Shown piece by piece: positions 1 to 7,382 of a stretch of 33,177 nucleotides of DNA (the stretch's first letter is position 1; each line of letters begins with the position of its first letter). The stretch spans positions 2,585 to 35,761 of the forward strand of contig DGRU01000140.1 of assembly GCA_002390025.1 (NCBI GenBank), in the 5' to 3' direction. Position numbers and translations under genes: made by a program. Origin of the DNA: Lachnospiraceae bacterium UBA4380. GTDB lineage: Bacteria; Bacillota; Clostridia; Lachnospirales; Lachnospiraceae. The notes beneath the pieces were generated by a model that made no database searches, was not told the DNA's origin, and worked only from the letters and a program-made list of their open reading frames with translations.

Positions 1-1096
1 CGGTTGACGGACTTGCCGTTGGACTCCATGTCAAGCTGCTGCAGGTGTGCGGGGAAGCGGTGCAGAGCCTGGGAATAAGGCAGGACTGCTGTGCACAGAT
101 AGCCCTCGACATTGCGCTCATAGGCGCCGATCAGAGCGTCGAGCAGAGCCGCGTTCTGACGGATGTCGGGATTGAGGGCGGTCTTGTCGCCTTCGGAGGC
201 GCCGTTCATGACACGCGCATAGATCTCGGGGCCGAAGGCCAGGGAGAGGATCACAGCGCCGACGCAGGAGGAGGAGGAATAACGTCCGCCGATGTAGTCA
301 TCCATGAAGAATGCTTCCAGATAGTCAGTGCTGGAGGCCAGAGGAGAGGTCTCGCTGGTGACGGCCAGCATGTGTTTGGACGGATCCACGCCTGCGTTGC
401 GCAGAGCGTCGCGCACAAATGCCTCATTGGTCAGTGTCTCCAGTGTCGTACCGGACTTGGAAACAACGATGAAGAGGGTGTGAGGAATATCGACGGATTT
501 CAGGACAGCTGCCGCATCGTCGGGGTCGACGTTGCTGATGAAACGGGCTTCCATCTTGAGGGTGTCGTTGGTCTTTGCCCAGTTCTCGAGTGCCAGATAG
601 ATGGCGCGGGGACCCAGGTCGCTTCCGCCGATACCGATCTGCACAGCAGTGGTGAACTTCTCGCCTGCAGCGTTGGTGATCTCACCGGCATGGACCTTGT
701 TGGCAAAGTCTGCGGCCTTTTTCTGCTGGGAAGTGTAGAAGTCGCGCTTGTTGACGCCGTCAGCGATGACATCGCCTGCCAGCTGTCCGCGGCAGAGCTG
801 ATGGAGAACGAGACGCTTCTCACCGGTGTTGATGACTTCGCCGCCCAGGAGAGCTTTGTATTTGTCGATCAGCTGCTGCTCGTCAGCCAGCTCCTGAAGG
901 ACTTCGAGAGCATGATCATCGACTGCCTTGGCAGCAAAGTTGTACTGCATACCGCGTGCCATGGGAACGGTGTATTTGGCAACGCGCTCGGCGCCGCTTT
1001 CTCCGGCCATAGCCTCTACGATGTTGACGCGGCCTTTCAGAGCCATAAACTTGTCATAAACGGCAAGTGTGTCCAGGTTTTTCCAGGAAATCATTT
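1..1096 (-). CDS. pgi: Glucose-6-phosphate isomerase, cut by the window edge, apparent frameshift near its start
   Basis: Interconverts glucose-6-phosphate and fructose-6-phosphate in the cytoplasm. The minus-strand translation shows the family signatures GIGGSDLGPRA, VVSKSGTTLET and, at the edge, DMESNGKSV. The glutamate of that last motif falls near residue 357, as in the long (about 550-residue) form of the family, so about a third of the protein lies outside the window. The expected start is the ATG at 1096-1094 (MISWK...), 7 bases after an AAGGAGGAC site at 1104-1112. However, the run of seven A (minus strand, 1078-1084) puts this ATG out of frame with the rest (NLDTLAVYDKF...); five or eight A would restore it. 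In the long frame the only upstream ATG is at 1136, with a poor ribosome site. The family is certain; the true start is not. Transcribed divergently from the cysteine synthase gene. Confidence 0.88.
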
Positions 1097-1176
1097 GAAA
1101 TGTCCTCCTTCACTAAGGCTTTTACATGAGTCATACAGCAGCCTGTCACGGGATGTTGTATAACGATCCGTACTCT

Positions 1177-1197
1177 GTAAACAGCCCCCCTGTTTAC
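1177..1197. promoter_or_regulatory. Perfect 8-bp dyad upstream of pgi
   Basis: GTAAACAG and CTGTTTAC are separated by five C. On the minus strand the dyad lies just upstream of a possible -10 (TATACA, 1162-1157) for pgi, about where a -35 or operator would be. It could be a repressor site or a hairpin. No regulator can be named from the sequence. Confidence 0.4.
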
Positions 1198-1471
1198 TTT
1201 ATTTCAGATGCGTTATGCATAGGGCAGGAATACCGCAGTTACTTATTTCGTGCCGGTATTGCGTAAATAATATGGAATAAACGCAGGTCCGGGCATACCG
1301 GATCTGCCGCGGATACAGCGCCCTCTGAGGCTTCCGGCCAGCCGGATGATCGGAGAAAATGCTGTGCGATGCAGTTCGGCACATTCCCCACAATTATAAA
1401 ATAGATGTGTGCAATTTGTCCAGTTTTGAAGCGGGACAGAATCTTAAAATTGGGTAAAATTGTTATTTGCC

Positions 1472-1524
1472 ATCCCCTGTACCGGGCGTGAAAGGGGATC
1501 GGGCATCCCTCTTTTTGCGGGATG
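1472..1524 (+). promoter_or_regulatory. Attenuator-like alternating pairing segments
   Basis: Four complementary pieces occur in order: ATCCCC (1472-1477), GGGGAT (1494-1499), ATCCC (1505-1509, followed by TCTTTTT) and GGGAT (1520-1524). Segments 2 and 3 form a short terminator-like hairpin with a U-rich tail. Pairing 1 with 2, or 3 with 4, would exclude it. A promoter upstream of 1472 is not clear, so an attenuator role is inferred only. Confidence 0.3.
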
Positions 1525-1539
1525 TCGGCAGACACAGGC

Positions 1540-1568
1540 TTGCATTCATTCTCTCACAATGATATTCT
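1540..1568 (+). promoter_or_regulatory. Sigma-A-type promoter for the cysteine synthase gene
   Basis: TTGCAT (1540-1545) and TATTCT (1563-1568) are 17 bases apart, about 65 bases before the start codon at 1634. This is the best promoter match in the intergenic region. Confidence 0.5.
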
Positions 1569-1592
1569 TTTAAAATGTGTTGAAAACTTAAG

Positions 1593-1613
1593 CAGATTTG
1601 CCCGGGCAATCTG
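1593..1613 (+). promoter_or_regulatory. Dyad just upstream of the cysteine synthase ribosome site
   Basis: CAGATTTGCCC and GGGCAATCTG form a 10-bp dyad with one bulged T. It lies downstream of the predicted transcription start and ends a few bases before the AGAAAGGA ribosome site, so it could be an operator or a hairpin that affects translation. Confidence 0.4.
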
Positions 1614-1633
1614 TATAGAAAGGAAATATTGGC

Positions 1634-2563
1634 GTGATCTACAATAACATTCTGGAAGCAGTCGGAAATACACCCATGGTTGAGCTGCAGCGCATGCCGG
1701 CTCCCGGGAGCGCAAGAGTTCTCGTGAAGGTGGAGGGCCTCAATGTGGGCGGATCCATCAAGACGCGAACAGCCCTCAACATGATTGAACAGGCGGAGAA
1801 AGACGGCCTGATCGGTCCCGATACGGTCATCGTAGAACCCACGAGCGGCAACCAGGGCATCGGCCTGGCACTCGTCGGCGCGGTCAAGGGCTACCGCACC
1901 ATTATCATTATGCCTGATTCTGTCAGTGAAGAGCGGGCAAAGCTGGTCCGCCACTACGGCGCGGAAGTCCGGCTGATCCACGATGCCGGAGATATCGGCG
2001 CCTGTATCGATGAATGCCTTCAGACCGCTCTGCGCATGCAGAAAAAAGATCCCAAGGTCTTTGTCCCGCAGCAGTTCTCCAACCCCAACAATACAATGGC
2101 ACAGAAGAATTTCACCGCCCAGGAGATTCTGGAGCAGGTGGACGGACCCATCCATGGATTCTGCAGCGGAATCGGCACCGGCGGCACCCTGACCGGTATC
2201 GGCGAAGTTCTGAAGGAGCACAATCCCGATATGGAGATCTGGGCAGTCGAGCCTGAAAACGCGGCCATTCTTGCGGGCGGCACCATCGGCACACACATGC
2301 AGATGGGCATCGGCGACGGAATCATTCCGGATATCCTCAACCGCGACATCTACGATGAGATCTGTGTGACGACTGATACGGAGGCGATCGAGACCTCCAA
2401 GCGTCTGGCGCGCGAGGAAGGCCTGATGGTCGGTATTTCCTCCGGCACCAATGTGGCCGCAGCCCTGAAGCTTGCCGCTAAGCTCGGAGAGGGAAAGACT
2501 GTCGTCACAGTCCTCCCGGACACAGCTGAGCGCTATTTTTCCACGCCTTTGTTCGGCGAATAA
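1634..2563 (+). CDS. cysK: Cysteine synthase family protein (PLP fold type II)
   Basis: PLP enzyme of the CysK/cystathionine beta-synthase family, 309 residues as usual for CysK, expected to make L-cysteine from sulfide and an activated serine in the cytoplasm. The PLP lysine is in GGSIKTRTA (near residue 43), the substrate loop is TSGNQGIG, the phosphate loop is GIGTGGTLTGIG and the C-terminal motif is VGISSGTN. Two positions differ from the common CysK pattern: the lysine is followed by T instead of D (usually SVKDR), and the loop is TSGNQG rather than TSGNTG. The acceptor (O-acetylserine, O-phosphoserine or another amino acid) is therefore uncertain. The GTG at 1634 is chosen because AGAAAGGA precedes it and the protein begins MIYNNILEAVGNTP, the normal N-terminus. 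Transcribed alone, ending in a hairpin. Confidence 0.87.
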   Translation: MIYNNILEAVGNTPMVELQRMPAPGSARVLVKVEGLNVGGSIKTRTALNMIEQAEKDGLIGPDTVIVEPTSGNQGIGLALVGAVKGYRTIIIMPDSVSEERAKLVRHYGAEVRLIHDAGDIGACIDECLQTALRMQKKDPKVFVPQQFSNPNNTMAQKNFTAQEILEQVDGPIHGFCSGIGTGGTLTGIGEVLKEHNPDMEIWAVEPENAAILAGGTIGTHMQMGIGDGIIPDILNRDIYDEICVTTDTEAIETSKRLAREEGLMVGISSGTNVAAALKLAAKLGEGKTVVTVLPDTAERYFSTPLFGE

Positions 2564-2623
2564 GAGGCGGATCAGACAGGAAGCGGGCAGCGCAGAATTG
2601 TAAAAGATACAGACTTTTCATGA

Positions 2624-2664
2624 CCGGACAGCAGCCCGAACAGGATGGACTGCTGCCCGGTTTT
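2624..2664 (+). terminator. Terminator-like hairpin after the cysteine synthase gene
   Basis: CCGGACAGCAG (2624-2634) pairs with CTGCTGCCCGG (2650-2660) with one mismatch, followed by TTTT. The T tract is short, so readthrough into the next gene 24 bases on is possible. Confidence 0.5.
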
Positions 2665-2687
2665 GCTATTTGCGGGGAGGGAAAAGG

Positions 2688-3884
2688 ATGAACAGAAAGG
2701 GGAAGAGGGTTACCAAGATCGTCCTCACAGGAGGCCCCTGTGCGGGAAAGACGACCGGCTTGAGCTGGATCCAGAATACCTTTGAAAAAATGGGATACAC
2801 GCTCATTTTCATGCAGGAGCCGGCGACAGAACTCAAGTCCGCCGGGATCACGCCTGCCCGCTGTTCCTCGATGATGGCCTACCAGCTCTTCCAGATGAAG
2901 CTGCAGCTGGAGAAGGAGGAGGTCTACACGCGGGCGGCCCAGGACATAGCGGATTCGGACGGGCAGGAAACAGAGAAAAAAGTCCTGATCGTCTGCGACA
3001 GGGGCTTTTTTGACAACCGGGCTTATATGACGGCAGAGGAATTTGACCAGGCCCTGGGGATCCTGGGTGTTTCGGAGGAGGAAAAGCTCCACAGCTACGA
3101 CGCGGTCTTTCACCTGGAGACGACGGCCAAGAATGCGGTCCTCTACTACGGGACTGCGACCAATGCCATCCGGGATGAGACACCGGCCCAGGCAGCTGCC
3201 CTGGATGACCGTGTGATCGCCGCCTGGGAGCGCCACCCCTATTATCGGATCATTGAAAATCTGAACGGATTTGAGGACAAGATGCGCCACCTGGTCGCAG
3301 AGATCGCCGCTTTTCTGGGCGAACCCGCGCCCCAGGAGATCAGACGCAGGTTTCTGGTCGATTATCCGGACATTGACATGCTGGAGGCGCTTGCCGACTG
3401 CCACCGCGAGGAGATCGAGCAGGTTTATCTGCATTCTGCAGAGGATGAGGAGATCCGGATCCGCCGCAGTGAGAGAGAAGACGGAGAGATGTTCTACCTG
3501 ACGAGGAAAAAGACGGACGGGATCAGAGTGCGTCTGGAGGCGGAGGGAAGGCTCTCCGAGCGGGAATACCGGCAGTTTCTCGCAAACGCCGACCCTGCCA
3601 GAAAGCCGATCCGCAAGACCCGCTACGGCCTTTCCTGGGAGAAGCAGTTTTTTGAGATCGACCTGTACCCCTTCTGGGACGACCGGGCGGTGGTGGAAGT
3701 CTATCTGCGCTATGAAAACGAGCAGATAAAAATCCCGGACTTCCTTCATGTACAGAAGGAGGTCACGGGAGACAAAAACTACGAAGTTTCCTGGCTTGCC
3801 CGGAATATACCGGGAAATGAGCCCGCCGCGGAGGCCGGTTACAGAGGCTGTTCGTTTCCCGACTCCAGCTGCCCCATCATATAG
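2688..3884 (+). CDS. P-loop NTPase (AAA_28-like) fused to a CYTH domain
   Basis: Two-domain cytoplasmic protein of 398 residues. Residues 9-200 form a P-loop kinase-like domain with Walker A GGPCAGKT (15-22) and VCDRGFFDNRAYM as the Walker B-like element, resembling AAA_28 (the NadR kinase-domain family). From about 217 a CYTH (triphosphate tunnel) domain follows. The same order is known in Drosophila Ttd14, but the substrate is unknown. The CYTH signature ExExK is degenerate here (EIRRR at 217-221), so metal binding or catalysis in the tunnel may be lost. The other copy in this window (25659-27005) has intact EIERK and an added HTH domain. The ATG at 2688 is chosen because GGGGAGG precedes it by seven bases; a TTG at 2670 is less likely. 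The 3' end overlaps the convergent MATE gene by 46 bases. Confidence 0.82.
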   Translation: MNRKGKRVTKIVLTGGPCAGKTTGLSWIQNTFEKMGYTLIFMQEPATELKSAGITPARCSSMMAYQLFQMKLQLEKEEVYTRAAQDIADSDGQETEKKVLIVCDRGFFDNRAYMTAEEFDQALGILGVSEEEKLHSYDAVFHLETTAKNAVLYYGTATNAIRDETPAQAAALDDRVIAAWERHPYYRIIENLNGFEDKMRHLVAEIAAFLGEPAPQEIRRRFLVDYPDIDMLEALADCHREEIEQVYLHSAEDEEIRIRRSEREDGEMFYLTRKKTDGIRVRLEAEGRLSEREYRQFLANADPARKPIRKTRYGLSWEKQFFEIDLYPFWDDRAVVEVYLRYENEQIKIPDFLHVQKEVTGDKNYEVSWLARNIPGNEPAAEAGYRGCSFPDSSCPII

Positions 3885-5191
3885 CGGAAGGCAAGGAGTG
3901 TGAAGATTCCTGCCGTGAGCCAGGCGGCGCCGTCGCAGCCTGCGGAAAGCAGATAGCTGTGGAAATAGATTCCGGCGATGGCGCAGAGGACCCTGGCGGC
4001 CATTTCTATGACGCCGCCCATGAGGGGCAGGAAGGAATAGCTGCATCCCTGCATGGCATTGCGGAAAATAAAAATGAAACTCAGCGGGATAAAAAAGACT
4101 GCGCACTCGACGGTGTAGGTCATGGCCCAGGGCATGAGGGCCTGCAGGTCTTCGCCGGCAGAGAAAAACATGCGCATGATCAGAGGGAGGAAAACCACGG
4201 CGGCAAGGCCGGAGGCGGCCGAGTAGAGGATCTCGATCCGCACGGCAGTGCGGACTCCCTCCCGGATGCGGGCGAAATCTTTTTTGCCGAAATTCTGTCC
4301 GCAGAAGGCGGCCATGGTCTGCCCCATGGCGATCATGCCCTGGGTCAGGATATTCTGGATCCGCCAGGCCGCGGTAAAGGCGGCGACGGCAACGGAGCCG
4401 AACATGTTGATGGCGGCCTGCATGACGATGGTGCCGGAGGCGGTGACGGAAAACTGCAGGGCCATAGGGATTCCCATCCGCAGCTGATGCAGGGCGGCCT
4501 CCCGATGAAAGCCCCAGTGGCGCCGCGAAGGCACAAGCACATGCACTCGCAGGAGGATATAGACAAGGCACAGCGCAGCCGAGAGTCCCTGGGACAGGAC
4601 TGTTGCGATGGCGGCGCCGTCTACACCCATGCCCAGGCGGACAATGAAAAAGATGTCGAGAAAAATGTTGAGGCAGGACGAAAAGATCAGGAAAAACAGA
4701 GGCGCCCTGCTGTTCCCCACCGAACGGAGGAAGGAAGAGAACAGGTTGTAGAACATGGACGCGGCCAGTCCCCTGCAGATGATGAGCATGTATTTTGTTG
4801 CATCTGCCAGAATGTCCGCCGGCGTGTGCATGAGGACCAGAAGGCCGGGGACAACCAGGAGGCCCAGAGCGGTCAGAGCGGCGGAGAGGAGGACCGCCAG
4901 CTGGATTCCGTTGGAGACACTGATCCGGACACCGTCGGGATCACCGGCCCCGAACCGCTGTGCCGTCAGCACCGCAAAGCCGGAGGCAAGCCCCATGGCA
5001 AATCCGAGCAGCAAAAAAGAGACCGTGCTCGTTGCGCCTACGGCGGCAAGAGCAGCGGCCCCGAGATATCGTCCTACAATAATCGTATCCGCCATACTGT
5101 AGAACTGCTGGAAAATATTTCCGATAAACAGAGGAAGTGTAAACCGGAGTATGACCGGCAGTATTCTGCCGGTTGTCATGTCCTGCTGCAT
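3839..5191 (-). CDS. MATE family efflux transporter
   Basis: Integral membrane multidrug or toxic-compound exporter, 450 residues with about twelve hydrophobic segments, the usual MATE size. The start (TTGRILPVILRFTLPLFIGN) and the following FQQFYSMADTIIVGRYLG segment are characteristic of the clostridial DinF/NorM-type branch; such proteins use Na+ or H+ gradients. The substrate cannot be told from sequence. The start ATG at 5191 has a modest GAGG site; an in-frame ATG four codons on is an alternative. It lies 21 bases after the HicB-like gene on the same strand with no terminator between, so the two are probably co-transcribed. Its 3' end overlaps the tail of the convergent P-loop/CYTH gene. 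Confidence 0.92.
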   Translation of the reverse strand: MQQDMTTGRILPVILRFTLPLFIGNIFQQFYSMADTIIVGRYLGAAALAAVGATSTVSFLLLGFAMGLASGFAVLTAQRFGAGDPDGVRISVSNGIQLAVLLSAALTALGLLVVPGLLVLMHTPADILADATKYMLIICRGLAASMFYNLFSSFLRSVGNSRAPLFFLIFSSCLNIFLDIFFIVRLGMGVDGAAIATVLSQGLSAALCLVYILLRVHVLVPSRRHWGFHREAALHQLRMGIPMALQFSVTASGTIVMQAAINMFGSVAVAAFTAAWRIQNILTQGMIAMGQTMAAFCGQNFGKKDFARIREGVRTAVRIEILYSAASGLAAVVFLPLIMRMFFSAGEDLQALMPWAMTYTVECAVFFIPLSFIFIFRNAMQGCSYSFLPLMGGVIEMAARVLCAIAGIYFHSYLLSAGCDGAAWLTAGIFTLLAFRYMMGQLESGNEQPL

Positions 5192-5212
5192 GGTTCTGCC
5201 TCAGCTGCCGGG

Positions 5213-5488
5213 TTATTCGTCCCAGCCGTCGAAGAGCCGTATGGTAACGGCGATGTTGCGGATGAATTCACCCTCTTTCAGTACCAGATCTTCCGGATGG
5301 GTGACGGCGGGAAGTTCAAAGGTGTCCTCGAGTTCCACCTGGATCCATGCCCGGGCTTCTTCGATCGCGCTGTTGAGGACTTCGTCCAGAGTGTCGCCGG
5401 ATGCATAGCACTGTTCCAGATCCGGGAAATATCCGCGGTAGGTACCATCTTCTTTTTGACAGAAAACTGCCGGATAAATAAACTGCAT
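5213..5488 (-). CDS. HicB-like antitoxin-fold protein, orphan
   Basis: A 91-residue protein beginning MQFIYPAVFCQKEDGTYRG, followed by YFPDLEQCYASGDTLDEVLNSA. This is the partial RNase-H-fold pattern (F-P-D-L-xx-C/T-x-G-D-T-xxEA) of HicB antitoxins. No HicA-type small double-stranded RNA-binding toxin is encoded on either side, and no clear C-terminal DNA-binding domain follows, so it is an orphan and may not work as an antitoxin. The ATG at 5488 has AGGAG seven bases upstream; a longer frame starting at 5614 lacks a ribosome site and its extra residues are unlike HicB. The next gene on the strand is the MATE exporter, 21 bases on. Confidence 0.75.
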   Translation of the reverse strand: MQFIYPAVFCQKEDGTYRGYFPDLEQCYASGDTLDEVLNSAIEEARAWIQVELEDTFELPAVTHPEDLVLKEGEFIRNIAVTIRLFDGWDE

Positions 5489-5584
5489 AGTATGACTCCT
5501 GTGATCGTTGATGATTGACAGATGAAAAGAAATCCGTTTCCGCTGCAAAAATATTGCGCCTGAGACCGGAAAATAACCTCTATT

Positions 5585-5614
5585 ATTATAGTCTTTCCGG
5601 AAACCATCGCGCAA
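5585..5614 (-). promoter_or_regulatory. Promoter for the HicB-like/MATE pair, palindrome in the spacer
   Basis: On the minus strand TTGCGC (5614-5609) and TATAAT (5590-5585) are 18 bases apart, about 100 bases before the HicB-like start. The spacer contains the perfect palindrome TTTCCGGAAA (5594-5603), a plausible operator position. Confidence 0.5.
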
Positions 5615-5657
5615 TATCTTCTCCTATTAAGCGGTGTTTTTTTATCTGTCGATGCGG

Positions 5658-5663
5658 TATAAT
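5658..5663 (+). promoter_or_regulatory. -10 element for xpaC-telA
   Basis: A consensus TATAAT lies 86 bases before the xpaC start codon. The -35 region is T-rich and poor. Transcription would be divergent from the HicB-like/MATE promoter about 45 bases away. Confidence 0.4.
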
Positions 5664-5748
5664 GTTTTTGCGTATGGCGGCCTGTGATCTGCAGACAGCC
5701 TGATTCTGAAATATAACTTCTGTATATCTTCTCGGAGCAGAAAAAAAT

Positions 5749-7287
5749 ATGAGTGATAAGAGCAATAAAGAGATCAACGGCATCGGCAGCGGCATCATGG
5801 ATGCGGTGGATGATGCAGTAAACAGAGGAGACTTTTCCGGACTCAGCGACGCGATCCGGAAAACCGTGTGGGAAGCGACCGGCTCCGCGGCGGGGACTGC
5901 GGCGGATGCCCTGAACAGCTTTCAGGGATTCGTGCAGGGGACGCCCGGAAATACTGCGGGCGGACAGCAGCAGAACCGGACGGCAGGTCAGAACCGCACC
6001 TACGGACACGCGGGATATGCAGACCGGAATGTGACGGAAGAGTACATGCAGCGTGCTGCCGGTGCCCGTCATCACACGACCTTTGCCAGCAAGCTCTCCC
6101 CCTTCCTGCAGCGAAGGATCAGCCGCACCAGCGGCATCGGCAGGATCGTCGGCGGCATAACCTGCCTGGTCGTAGCGGGATTTTCCCTTCTGGACAGTAT
6201 TTTTTCGGGTCTGATGGGTCTTTTCAGTACCTACGGCAGCGGCTTTTTCTCGGCGATGGGGATCACATCCCTGATCTTTACGCTGGGACTGGGGATTTTG
6301 GGCGCTGTTCTTGTCAAGAAGGGACAGGAGCGCAGGAAACTGGTCAAACAGTATTATGAGTACGGGCGGATCGCAGGAACCGGCGAGTACCTGGAGATCA
6401 GCAAGCTGGCGCGCGCCACGGGACAGACCCGCGAACAGGTCCTTGAAAACCTGGAAAAGATGATCAGCGAGGACATGCTCCCCGCCGCCTGGTTTGACAA
6501 GCAGAAGACGACTCTCATGCTCTCCGAGCGGATGTATAACGAATACCTGCGCCTGGAGCGCGGGCGTCAGGAGCAGCAGGCCGAGGAAGCAAAGGCCAGG
6601 ATGAGGGAGAAAGCAATGTCCGGCGCCGTGGACGCCTCTGACGAAAATGCCTTTGCCTATGCGGATGCGGACCTGCGGCCCAAGCCGGAGGATGCAAAGC
6701 TCCCCGCTGATGCCAGAAAGATCGTCGAAGAGGGACTCCTCTACATGGGAAGGATCCGGGAGGCCAACCGCGCGATCGGTGACGAGGAGATCTCGGACGA
6801 ACTGCTGCATCTGGAGATCACCATGAACCGCATCATCGAGCAGATCCGCAAGGATCCCTCGAGCGCACCCAATCTCCGCCGCCTGATGGTCTACTATCTG
6901 CCCACGACGATGAAGCTTCTGCAGGCCTACATCGAACTGGATAAGCAGCCCCTGGCGGGAGAAAATATCATCTCCACAAAACAGGAGATCAAAGAGGCGC
7001 TCGGGACGATCAATACCGCCTTCGAAAATCTTCTTGACAGCCTCTTCCAGGACATGGCCTGGGATATTTCTTCTGACATATCCGTCATGAAGACCATGAT
7101 GGCGCAGGACGGACTGACCGGAGAAGGGATCCGCAAAACCGCTCAGGCGGCGCAGCCTTCGCAGGAATATACAGACGGCTACACGGATGATCTGACCGAG
7201 ACAGGACAGGCGGCTCTCGGCAGTGCGCAGACCGCTGCCGGCCAGGAGGAAGAGACGGGCGGCATTCAGCTGAAATTCGGAGAATAA
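5749..7287 (+). CDS. xpaC: XpaC-family membrane protein
   Basis: 512-residue protein of the XpaC family (named for 5-bromo-4-chloroindolyl phosphate hydrolysis in Bacillus), whose biochemical role is unsettled. Residues 1-125 are polar and Gln/Gly/Ala-rich. Two membrane segments follow (about 130-158 and 165-190), then a cytoplasmic helical part with charged coiled-coil-like stretches. The family signature is near 375-405, LRRLMVYYLPTTMKLLQAY followed by a KQEI helix. The ATG at 5749 has a weak GGAG site eleven bases upstream. It is followed 95 bases later by telA; the xpaC-telA pairing is conserved in Firmicutes and suggests a shared function at the envelope. Its N-terminal extension is longer than in the Bacillus protein. 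Confidence 0.8.
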   Translation: MSDKSNKEINGIGSGIMDAVDDAVNRGDFSGLSDAIRKTVWEATGSAAGTAADALNSFQGFVQGTPGNTAGGQQQNRTAGQNRTYGHAGYADRNVTEEYMQRAAGARHHTTFASKLSPFLQRRISRTSGIGRIVGGITCLVVAGFSLLDSIFSGLMGLFSTYGSGFFSAMGITSLIFTLGLGILGAVLVKKGQERRKLVKQYYEYGRIAGTGEYLEISKLARATGQTREQVLENLEKMISEDMLPAAWFDKQKTTLMLSERMYNEYLRLERGRQEQQAEEAKARMREKAMSGAVDASDENAFAYADADLRPKPEDAKLPADARKIVEEGLLYMGRIREANRAIGDEEISDELLHLEITMNRIIEQIRKDPSSAPNLRRLMVYYLPTTMKLLQAYIELDKQPLAGENIISTKQEIKEALGTINTAFENLLDSLFQDMAWDISSDISVMKTMMAQDGLTGEGIRKTAQAAQPSQEYTDGYTDDLTETGQAALGSAQTAAGQEEETGGIQLKFGE

Positions 7288-7382
7288 AGAAAATACAGAG
7301 AATATAAAGAATATATATAAAGAGAAAGAAAAGCATTATTTCGCGGGGGAACTATCGCGGAAGAGTCTGGAAGGAGGAGACA

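Larger units (their letters stand above)
1113..1633. other. Intergenic region between pgi and the cysteine synthase gene
   Basis: About 520 bases without a convincing gene. Three short stacked minus-strand frames in it have no ribosome site or recognisable protein. It holds the pgi-side dyad, alternating complementary segments at 1472-1524, a good promoter at 1540-1568 and a dyad at 1593-1613, all described separately. The length and the alternating pairing suggest a regulated leader for the gene at 1634. Confidence 0.5.

Noticed and set aside
45..1163. Plus-strand 372-codon open frame opposite pgi
   Set aside because: It is the complement of a clearly recognisable isomerase and has no family match or ribosome site.
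2505..4571. Minus-strand 688-codon open frame
   Set aside because: It spans the antisense of the P-loop/CYTH gene and a wrong frame of the MATE gene; GC-rich codon bias keeps it open.
5213..5614. Complete HicAB toxin-antitoxin module
   Set aside because: No small HicA-like frame exists on either side of the HicB-like gene.
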